The position numbers were made by a program, and so were the translations under genes. Below the pieces are notes generated by a model. It searched no databases. It had not been told where the DNA came from and worked only from the letters and a program-made list of their open reading frames with translations. DNA of 33,387 bases, taken from IMG/VR virus record IMGVR_UViG_3300031344_000263, positions 1 to 33,387 of that record. One strand, given 5' to 3'. This stretch comes from a virus. Below, piece after piece: positions 8,301 to 15,112 of the stretch; the stretch's first letter is position 1; every line of letters begins with the position of its first letter.

Positions 8301-8465
8301 ATGCCCGTCGTCATCGGAGACTTCGAAGTGGTGCCCGACGCACCCGCCCCGCAACAGACCGCAACGCCCGGTCAGGCACCCGCGCCAACACAGCTGGACG
8401 CCATCGCCCTGCAACAGGCGCTCGAAGCCCTGCAAGCGCAAGCCCTGCGCACCTGGAGCCACTGA
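8301..8465 (+). CDS. Small 54-aa DUF5908/Afp6-like protein
   Basis: A short open frame of 54 codons starts at ATG 8301 and stops with TGA at 8463-8465. The product begins MPVVIGDFEVVPD, followed by a Pro/Gln/Ala linker and a C-terminal helix (LDAIALQQALEALQAQALR). Small proteins with a MPxxIxxFxVxx opening strand and a C-terminal helix are recurrent in eCIS operons beside the LysM and hub genes (DUF5908; Afp6/Pvc6-like position). An AGGAA site lies upstream, and the next gene begins three bases after its stop, so it sits fully in the operon. Function is not established. Location suggests an accessory of the hub or spike. The call rests on length, layout and position, because such a short sequence gives little similarity information. 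Confidence 0.72.
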   Translation: MPVVIGDFEVVPDAPAPQQTATPGQAPAPTQLDAIALQQALEALQAQALRTWSH

Positions 8466-8468
8466 ACC

Positions 8469-9539
8469 ATGGACGCCAACCGCAGCGCCATCACATCGGC
8501 CCGGCCCAAGCTGGCCGTCGATGGCCAGGCGCGCCCGGAGCTCGACAGCGGCCTGCTGCGCTTGCTGGTGAGCGACCACGCCGATGGCCTGGCGACCTGC
8601 GAAGCCGAGTTCGGCAACTGGGGTGCCAACGCCCAGGGCCAGCTCGGCTTCCTGTGGTTCCAGCGCGATGTGCTGGACTTCGGCAAGCGCTTGGCCGTCA
8701 AGCTCGGTGACGACACCCTGTTCGAGGGCAAGGTCACGGCCATCGAGGCGCGCTTCCCCGCCCTCACGCCGCCCACGCTGGTGGTGCGCGTGGACGACCC
8801 GCTGCAAGACCTGCGCATGACCCGCCGCACCCGCTGCTTCGAGCGCATGAGCGACGCCGACGTGCTCTCGCACATCGCCAACGACCACGGTCTGCAGACC
8901 GATGTGAACCTGTCCGGCCCGACCTGGCCGCTGCTGGTCCAGGCCAATGAAAGCGACCTCGCCTTCCTGCGCCGCCGCATGCTGGTGGCCGATGCCGACC
9001 TGCTCATCGCCGACGGCAAGCTCAGCGCCCACCCCCGGCCCAACCGCCCCCGCCCGGCGATGACGCTGGTGCACGGCGGCACGCTGCGGCGCTTCCACGT
9101 CGCGGCCGACCTGGCCCACCAACGCACCTCGCTGCACTGCACCGGCTGGGACGTGGCCAACAAGCAAGCGGTGTCGGAAGAAGCCACGGCCAGCAGCCTG
9201 GGCAACGAGGCCAGCGCGGGCGACAGCGGCCCGCAGATCCTGCAACAGGCCTTGGGCGAGCGACACGACACCGTCTCGCACCGCCTGCCGCCCGACGCCG
9301 CCAGTGCGCGCACCGAGGCCGCATCCCACCTGCGCGCACTGGCCCGGCGCTTCGTGCGCGGCCACGGCGAGACCGACACCGACGTGCGCCTGCGCGCCGG
9401 CGCCAGCGTGCAGCTCGACGGCCTGGGGCCCTTGTTCAGCGGCGCCTACGGCCTCAGCGAGGTGCTGCACCGTTTCGACGACACCCACGGTCTGCGCACC
9501 GAATTCACGGCCGAACGCGCCTGGCTGGGAAGGCCCTGA
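8469..9539 (+). CDS. Baseplate hub protein (gp27 / phage late control D-like)
   Basis: This 356-aa protein corresponds to the hub half (T4 gp27-like, late-control-D fold) of Pvc8/Afp8, the trimer on which the tube is nucleated. Visible features are ARPKLAVDGQ at the start, FGNWGANAQGQLGFLWF, a VKLGDDTLFEGKVTAIEA strand pair, DLRMTRRTRCFERMSDADVL, then VLSHIANDHGLQ and the tell-tale NESDLAFLRRRMLVADADL. The last third has the end of the gp27-like barrel (ASHLRALARRFVRGHGETD, VQLDGLGPLFSGAYGL). GGAG at 8455-8458 precedes the ATG at 8469. The stop overlaps the following ATG by one base (TGATG at 9537-9541), so hub and spike are made as a coupled pair. In PVC and Afp these are one polypeptide; here they are split. 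Confidence 0.92.
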   Translation: MDANRSAITSARPKLAVDGQARPELDSGLLRLLVSDHADGLATCEAEFGNWGANAQGQLGFLWFQRDVLDFGKRLAVKLGDDTLFEGKVTAIEARFPALTPPTLVVRVDDPLQDLRMTRRTRCFERMSDADVLSHIANDHGLQTDVNLSGPTWPLLVQANESDLAFLRRRMLVADADLLIADGKLSAHPRPNRPRPAMTLVHGGTLRRFHVAADLAHQRTSLHCTGWDVANKQAVSEEATASSLGNEASAGDSGPQILQQALGERHDTVSHRLPPDAASARTEAASHLRALARRFVRGHGETDTDVRLRAGASVQLDGLGPLFSGAYGLSEVLHRFDDTHGLRTEFTAERAWLGRP

Positions 9540-10273
9540 TGCTCGCAACCCACGCACCCACAGGGCACGACGCCCTCGACGCCCTGCTCCACGCCCGCGC
9601 ACCGGTCGGCTGGGGCGGCCTGTTCCACGGCGTTCACCCAGCCATCGTCACCGACCTGCGCGACCCCGACAACCAGGGTCGCGTGAAGGTGCGCCTGCCC
9701 TGGCTGCCCGACAGCGCGGGGGCCGCCTGCGAGCTCTGGGCGCGCCTGAGCACGCTGATGGGTGGCAACAACCGCGGCTCCTGGTTCATCCCCGATGTCG
9801 ATGACGAGGTGCTGCTGGCTTTCGAGGGCGGCGACCTGCGTCGGCCCTTCGTGATCGGTGCCCTGTGGAATGGCCGCGACGCCCCGCCGCAGCAAATGGA
9901 CGGCAGCGCGCAGAACAACCTCAAGGTGCTGCGTTCGCGCAATGGCGTGAAGCTGACCATGGACGACAGCAACGGCCAGGAGCAGTTCATCGTCGAGACG
10001 CCGGGCGGCCAGAAGGTCACGCTCAAGGACGGCCCCGGCGCCATCGAGATCGAAGACAGCAACGGCAACTCGGTGAAGCTCGAAACCTCGGGCATCACCG
10101 TCAACGCCTCGGCCAAGGTCACGGTGCAGGCCAGCCTCGTCGAGGTCTCGGCCAGCATGGTCACGGTCGATGCGGGCATGAGCAAGTTCAGCGGTGTGGT
10201 CAAGGCCGACACCGTCATCTGCAACAGCATCATCAGCGCCTCCTACACGCCGGGCGCGGGCAACATCTGGTGA
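9539..10273 (+). CDS. Spike protein, gp5/VgrG-like OB fold plus beta-helix
   Basis: This 244-aa protein is the spike half of a VgrG/gp5-type central spike. The N-terminal part has the OB-fold signature of gp5/VgrG: GLFHGVHPAIVTDLRDPDN, then GRVKVRLPWLPDS, a CELWARLS strand, SWFIPDVDDEVLLAFEGGD and FVIGALWNGRDAPP. The C-terminal 110 residues form regular short strands rich in Val, Thr, Asn and Asp (KLTMDDSNGQEQFIVETP, KVTLKDGPGAIEIEDSNG), the pattern of the triple-stranded beta-helix needle. No lysozyme domain is present. The protein ends at ISASYTPGAGNIW, so it probably needs a separate tip. No PAAR gene is visible in the window. It is coupled to the hub gene by a one-base overlap. Confidence 0.93.
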   Translation: MLATHAPTGHDALDALLHARAPVGWGGLFHGVHPAIVTDLRDPDNQGRVKVRLPWLPDSAGAACELWARLSTLMGGNNRGSWFIPDVDDEVLLAFEGGDLRRPFVIGALWNGRDAPPQQMDGSAQNNLKVLRSRNGVKLTMDDSNGQEQFIVETPGGQKVTLKDGPGAIEIEDSNGNSVKLETSGITVNASAKVTVQASLVEVSASMVTVDAGMSKFSGVVKADTVICNSIISASYTPGAGNIW

Positions 10274-10278
10274 GCACC

Positions 10279-12342
10279 ATGACGCACCCCCTGCAATGGA
10301 CCGCCCCGCCGCCGTTCTGGCGCACCGGTGAAGCCGCGCGCACCGTGCCCGGCCTGATCGCGCAACCGCAGATCCTGCGCTTCGCCACCGACGACTTCAT
10401 GGACGAGGTGCTGTCTACCCTCGCACAGCACCCACAGGCCCTGCCCGAGTACACCGCCCAGGCCGAAACCTGGCGCACGCCACACGCTGGCCCCAAGCCA
10501 AACCCGGCCGCCTGGCTGGAGCGCCCCCCCAGCCGCCTGCTGCCGCTGGCCCGCCAGGCCCGCGCTCAATCGCAAGCTTTGCCTGCCGTGACCTTGCCGC
10601 AGCCACTCAAGCTCTACCAGGCCGCGCACCAGCGGCACTACCTGGTGGCCGGCTCACTGGTCTGCCAGACACTCGGCCTGCCCGACCGCGCCGTCGATGT
10701 CGGCCGGCAAAAGGTGTCGTTCGTGCTGCGCCGCCTGTTCTTGAAGACCGAACTGAGCCAGGGCATCAACCCACGCACGGCCTTGAAACAGCCCGACCCG
10801 GCCCACATGGACGAGTGGGTCGAGCATGCCTGGGTGCTGTCGGGCAAGAGCGGGCACTGGCAGGTCGCACAAGGCGCCGACGTCGCCACGGCGCGCGTCA
10901 AGCTGGTCAAGGGCGAAGAGCGCCTGGCAACCTTCCCGACCCGCTATGTCGATGCCCAGCGCCAGCCGCGCCGCCTGTTCATCGGCAGCGTGCCGGTGGG
11001 CCGCCGCGAGACCTACCAGTCGGCCAGCCGCATGGACACGGCCCCCACGGCCAGCGAGGAAGCCGCGCACGCACGCACCACGCAGTTCCGCGTCGATGTG
11101 CTGGCGCCCTGGCGCGCGCTGGTCAACACCGCGCGCACCCTGGCCGACACCCCCGCGCCGTCCATCTACGCCCGCGATGCCTTCGACGACAAAACCGGTG
11201 CCTTGATCGACACCAGCAAGATCGACCCCGCCCGCCTGCGTCACCTGCGCAGCCAGTTGCAGCTCAGCACCTGGTACGCCCTGCTCGACTTCCGCGCCTG
11301 GCTGGCCGCCCACCTGCCCGACTACCTGGATTGGCTGGACGCTGGCGAGGTGGGCACGCCGCCCGGCAGCGCCGCCGTGGCCGATTTCCATGCGCTGCTC
11401 CAACGCGTGCGCCAGCCCGATGCCATGCACACCGGCCCCTGGCCCATCACCGACCCGGACAGCGCCTACGCCACCACCGAGCTGGCCGTGGACCTGCCCG
11501 ACGGCCTCCGCCGCATCGGCGAGTTCAGCGAGGTGCTGGAAAACGCCTTGTCCGGCAGCACGGACTTCGCCACCACGCCCTTCGAGATCGCCGCCCAGGG
11601 TGCAGCGAAGCCCGCGCACTGGCCCAACTTCCTCTTCCTGCTGGTGGACCCGCTGCACGAGGTGCCCACGCCACTGACCAACGCCGAAGCGCCCCCGAAC
11701 TCGCCCGACGATTTCGAGAGCGAAAAGCGCCAGACCCGCACCGAGGCCCTCGCCGAGCACCTGCCCGAGGCCGACTACAGCCTGCTGGCCAAAGCGCCCG
11801 AGCCCTCCCTGGCCAGCCTCACGCCCACCGACATGCGCGAAGGCTGGTACGTGATGCGCCTGGTCTACGAGCGCCCCGACTGCGCGCCCTTCGAAGGCAC
11901 CGTCATCAGCGCCGCCACCGTGCCCTTCCAGATGGCCGGCTTCTTCGACCCGGACGCGCCCGCCCGCCCCATCCGCATCGGCCTGCCGGTGGACATCAGC
12001 CCGGCCGGCCTGCGCAAGTTCGACAAGAACACCATCTTCATGATGTCCGACATGCTGTGCGGCCACCTCGACCGCTTCCGCGGCGTCACCTTCGGCGACC
12101 TCGTGCTGAGCGTGCTGCCCTGGCCTTTCCACAAGGATTTCAACGTCGCCGACAAGGGCCCGTGCAAGCAGCAGGACATGTCGCTGGGCGTGATGTGCTC
12201 GCTCTCCATCCCGATCATCACGATCTGCGCGCTGATTTTGCTGACCATCATCGTCAGCCTGCTGGACTTCATCTTCCGCTGGCTGCCGCTGTTCATCGTG
12301 TGCTTCCCCCTGCCCGGCTTCAAAGCCAGAAAGGCCCCGTGA
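10279..12342 (+). CDS. 687-aa eCIS baseplate-region protein with C-terminal membrane segment
   Basis: I do not recognise a named domain in the soluble part (about 1-630), but such proteins recur in eCIS loci between the spike and gp25 genes. It is rich in Trp and Pro at the start (HPLQWTAPPPFWR) and contains a segment (LFLKTELSQGINPRT, VEHAWVLSGKSGHW) of mixed fold. Close to the end, residues about 636-675 are strongly hydrophobic (CSLSIPIITICALILL, then IIVSLLDFIFRW and LPLFIVCFPLPGF), enough for one or two membrane passes, followed by a basic tail (FKARKAP). I chose the ATG at 10279, with GGTGAG upstream. A GTG at 10270 is an alternative. The gene is coupled to gp25 by an overlapping stop and start. 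A role in binding the particle to a membrane is inference. Confidence 0.8.
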   Translation: MTHPLQWTAPPPFWRTGEAARTVPGLIAQPQILRFATDDFMDEVLSTLAQHPQALPEYTAQAETWRTPHAGPKPNPAAWLERPPSRLLPLARQARAQSQALPAVTLPQPLKLYQAAHQRHYLVAGSLVCQTLGLPDRAVDVGRQKVSFVLRRLFLKTELSQGINPRTALKQPDPAHMDEWVEHAWVLSGKSGHWQVAQGADVATARVKLVKGEERLATFPTRYVDAQRQPRRLFIGSVPVGRRETYQSASRMDTAPTASEEAAHARTTQFRVDVLAPWRALVNTARTLADTPAPSIYARDAFDDKTGALIDTSKIDPARLRHLRSQLQLSTWYALLDFRAWLAAHLPDYLDWLDAGEVGTPPGSAAVADFHALLQRVRQPDAMHTGPWPITDPDSAYATTELAVDLPDGLRRIGEFSEVLENALSGSTDFATTPFEIAAQGAAKPAHWPNFLFLLVDPLHEVPTPLTNAEAPPNSPDDFESEKRQTRTEALAEHLPEADYSLLAKAPEPSLASLTPTDMREGWYVMRLVYERPDCAPFEGTVISAATVPFQMAGFFDPDAPARPIRIGLPVDISPAGLRKFDKNTIFMMSDMLCGHLDRFRGVTFGDLVLSVLPWPFHKDFNVADKGPCKQQDMSLGVMCSLSIPIITICALILLTIIVSLLDFIFRWLPLFIVCFPLPGFKARKAP

Positions 12343-12734
12343 TGGACAGCGCACGCGTCTATGGCCGGGGCATGGCCTTCCCGCCACGGGTCGGGGCCGA
12401 TGGCCGCATCGCCTGGTCGGAGGGAGAGCCCAACGTCCGCGAGGCCATCCGCATCGTCCTGAGCACCGAGCCGGGCGAACGCCTGCGCCTGCCCGCCTTC
12501 GGCGCCGGCCTGCGTCGCTTCCTGTTCGAGCCCAACACCCTGGCCACGCACACGCTCATCCGCCAGACCATCGCCGAGGCGCTCAAGCGCTGGGAGCCGC
12601 GCATCCAGGTCGAGGCCGTCGAGGTGCAGGTCGACGAGGCCGATGCCGAATCGGCGCTCGCCACCATCACCTACCGCCTCGTGGCCACGCAGGTGCAAGA
12701 ACGCGTGTCGCTGCGCGTGGGGGTGTCGGTATGA
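12342..12734 (+). CDS. Baseplate wedge protein, GPW/gp25 family (Pvc9-like)
   Basis: This 130-aa protein is a T4 gp25-like wedge component. In contractile tails it bridges the hub and wedge and seeds sheath polymerisation through a sheath-like handshake strand. The diagnostic features are VREAIRIVLSTEPGERLRLP, FGAGLRRFLFEPNT and the helix TLIRQTIAEALKRWEPRI, followed by two C-terminal strands (VEVQVDEADAESALATITYR). The conserved EPGER arginine-glutamate motif of the family is intact. The ATG at 12342 overlaps the TGA of the preceding gene. A 63-base gap follows before the gpJ-like gene. Length is normal for the family. Confidence 0.95.
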   Translation: MDSARVYGRGMAFPPRVGADGRIAWSEGEPNVREAIRIVLSTEPGERLRLPAFGAGLRRFLFEPNTLATHTLIRQTIAEALKRWEPRIQVEAVEVQVDEADAESALATITYRLVATQVQERVSLRVGVSV

Positions 12735-12797
12735 AGACACCGTTGCACGCTGCATTGAGTCAAGCACCGACCTTGGACTGAACCCGAGACACCCACC

Positions 12798-15059
12798 ATG
12801 CCGCTCCAAGTCCCCAGCATCGACGACCGCCGCTACGCCGACCTCGTGCGCGACACCCTGGCGCGCGTGCCCGTGCACACGCCCGAGTGGACGCAGCTCT
12901 CCGAGAGCGACCCCGGCGTCACCCTGGTCGAACTCTTCGCCTTCCTGACCGAGAGCCTGCTCTACCGCGCCAACCGCGTGCCCGAGGTCAGCCGCGCCAA
13001 GTTCCTGCGCCTGCTGGGCGTGCCCCTGGCCGCCGTCACCCCGGCCCAGGGCCTGTGCGTGTTCAGCAGCAACCGGGTCGATGGCGTCGTGCCCACCTTG
13101 GCCCAGGCCACCGAGGTGCGCGCTGGCGCCATCGCCTTCCGCACCGCGGGTGCCATCGACGTGCTGCCGCTGGAAAGCCGCGCCTTCGTCAAGCAGCGCG
13201 TTCAGCTCAGCCCCACCGACCAGGCCTATTACGAGCTGCTCTACAAGACGGTGGACCCGAGCGCGGCCACACCGCAGCTCGACAGCTACGAAACGCGCGA
13301 GCTCGATGGCAGCCGCAGCGTCTCGCTCAGCGGCGACACGGTGGACGGCGCCTTGTGGGTGGCCTTGCTGGCCACCCCCGGCACCACCGCGGCACAGGCG
13401 GCGCAAGCCCTGGCCGGCAAGACACTGAGCCTGGGCCTGGTGCCCGATGTCGATGGCCAGCCGCGCACCCTGGGCACGGTGGGCCAAGGCCTGGTGCAAG
13501 GCGAGCCCGAGGCCCTGGTCAGCTACGCCCTGCCCAAGGTCGTCGCTCCGCCCGATGGCAGTGCGCCCACGGCCCAGTACAGCGCGCTGCAACCGGCGCG
13601 CGCGGCCGATGTGCTCAACGGCCCTGGCATCGTCGAGCTGCCCTTGCCCGCACGCGCCACCGACATCCGCACCTGGGACAACCTCGACCCGCTGGAGGCC
13701 GGCGTGGGCGATTTCCCGCCCGCTCTGGAAGACTCGGCCGTGGCCGGGCGCATCGTCACCTGGGTGCGCGTGACGCCATCGAGCTCAGGCAGTGCCCGCA
13801 TGCGCTGGGCCGGCGTGAACGCCACCCTGATCGACCAGCGCGTGGCCGTGCGCAACGAGTTGCTGGGCACGGGCGATGGCCAGCCCGACCAGCTCTACAG
13901 CCTGGCGCGCAACGGCGTGGTGCCCGCATCGGCCGTGCTCCAGGTCATCGACACCGCCGGGCCCAGCACCTGGACGGCGGTGGACGACCTGCTGGCCGCC
14001 GGCCCCGAGGTGCGGGTGGCAGGCAGCCAGGCAGGCCTGGGCAGCCGCGTCACCGACCCGCGCCCGGTGGACGCTTACCTGATCGACCCCGAGGCCGGCA
14101 CCGTGCGCTTCGGCGATGGCCTGCGCGGCCGCCGTCCGCCGCAAGGCGCGCGCATCATCGCCCAGTACGACGTCTGCGAAGGCCGTGCCGGCAACGTGCC
14201 CGCGGGCGCCATCCGCAGCGGCCCCGGCCTGCCCAGCGGCGTGCAGGTGCGCAACCCGCTGCCCACCTGGGGCGGCGCCGACGCGGAAGACGTGGCCAGC
14301 GGCGAAAAGCGCGTCTCGGCCTTCGTGCGCCACCGCGACCGCCTCGTCACCGCCGACGACTTCGCCGAGATCGCCCGCCGCGCGCCGGGCATCGACATCG
14401 CCCGCGTCGAGGTGCTGGCCGCCTACCACCCCGACCTCGGCCTGACCCAGCCCGGTGACGCGCCCGGCGTGGTCACGCTGATGCTGGTGCCGCGCCACGA
14501 CCCCGTCCAGCCCGACGCCCCGCTGCCCGACCGCGCCTTCATCGACGCGCTGTGCCACCACCTCGACGCGCGCCGCCTCATCACCACCGAGCTGGTGCTG
14601 CGGGGGCCGCAGTACGTGCCGATCTGGCTGTCGGTGGGCATCACGGTCGCTGGGGGCCACACCGTGCCCGAGGTGCGCGACGCCGTCAAAGCCCGCCTGC
14701 GCGCCGTGCTGGCCCCTTCGCGCACCGATGGCGCCACCGACCTGCCTGGCCTCGACGAAGGCTGGCCGCTGGGCCGTGCCGTCAACCGCCTGGAGCTGAT
14801 GGCCGAGGCCGCACGCGTGCCCGGCGTGCTGCGCATCAACGGCCTGAAGCTGGCCCAGGGCGATGGCAGCGACGTGCCCGAAGAGCTGCCGCTGCGCGGC
14901 CTGCAACTGCCGCGCCTGCTGGGCCTGAGCGTGGAGCTCGGCGACGCCGTGCCCATCGACAACCTGCTGGGCCTGGGCGGTGGCGACGGCAGCGGCCAGA
15001 GCAACACCCAAGCCCGCGGCCGCGTGGTGCCTGTGCCCACCGTGCCACGCGAGTGCTGA
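12798..15059 (+). CDS. Baseplate J / gp6-like wedge protein (Pvc11-like)
   Basis: This 753-aa protein is a 'putative baseplate assembly protein' of the gpJ/gp6 type, the clamp of the wedge that ties hub, gp25 and the outer baseplate together. The N-terminus has the classic phrase HTPEWTQLSESDPGVTLVEL, followed by FAFLTESLLYRANRVPEV. The middle is beta-rich (FRTAGAIDVLPLESRAFVKQ). Later there is a GDGLRGRRPPQGARIIAQY segment and then SGEKRVSAFVRHRDRLVTAD with DFAEIARRAPGIDIARVEVL, typical of gpJ C-terminal halves. A further strand region (QYVPIWLSVGITVAGG) precedes a short C-terminal extension. The start ATG at 12798 gives a canonical MPLQVPSIDDRRYADL beginning. No strong Shine-Dalgarno is seen. 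The next gene begins 53 bases on. Confidence 0.94.
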   Translation: MPLQVPSIDDRRYADLVRDTLARVPVHTPEWTQLSESDPGVTLVELFAFLTESLLYRANRVPEVSRAKFLRLLGVPLAAVTPAQGLCVFSSNRVDGVVPTLAQATEVRAGAIAFRTAGAIDVLPLESRAFVKQRVQLSPTDQAYYELLYKTVDPSAATPQLDSYETRELDGSRSVSLSGDTVDGALWVALLATPGTTAAQAAQALAGKTLSLGLVPDVDGQPRTLGTVGQGLVQGEPEALVSYALPKVVAPPDGSAPTAQYSALQPARAADVLNGPGIVELPLPARATDIRTWDNLDPLEAGVGDFPPALEDSAVAGRIVTWVRVTPSSSGSARMRWAGVNATLIDQRVAVRNELLGTGDGQPDQLYSLARNGVVPASAVLQVIDTAGPSTWTAVDDLLAAGPEVRVAGSQAGLGSRVTDPRPVDAYLIDPEAGTVRFGDGLRGRRPPQGARIIAQYDVCEGRAGNVPAGAIRSGPGLPSGVQVRNPLPTWGGADAEDVASGEKRVSAFVRHRDRLVTADDFAEIARRAPGIDIARVEVLAAYHPDLGLTQPGDAPGVVTLMLVPRHDPVQPDAPLPDRAFIDALCHHLDARRLITTELVLRGPQYVPIWLSVGITVAGGHTVPEVRDAVKARLRAVLAPSRTDGATDLPGLDEGWPLGRAVNRLELMAEAARVPGVLRINGLKLAQGDGSDVPEELPLRGLQLPRLLGLSVELGDAVPIDNLLGLGGGDGSGQSNTQARGRVVPVPTVPREC

Positions 15060-15112
15060 CCGCGTGCTGACCCGCCGCTGAACCCCACGAAGAACAGGAC
15101 ACAGGAGCCCCC

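Noticed and set aside
10270-10278. GTG start at 10270 for the membrane-tailed protein
   Set aside because: It would overlap the spike stop and is possible, but the ATG at 10279 has GGTGAG at good spacing, so it was preferred. The difference is three residues.
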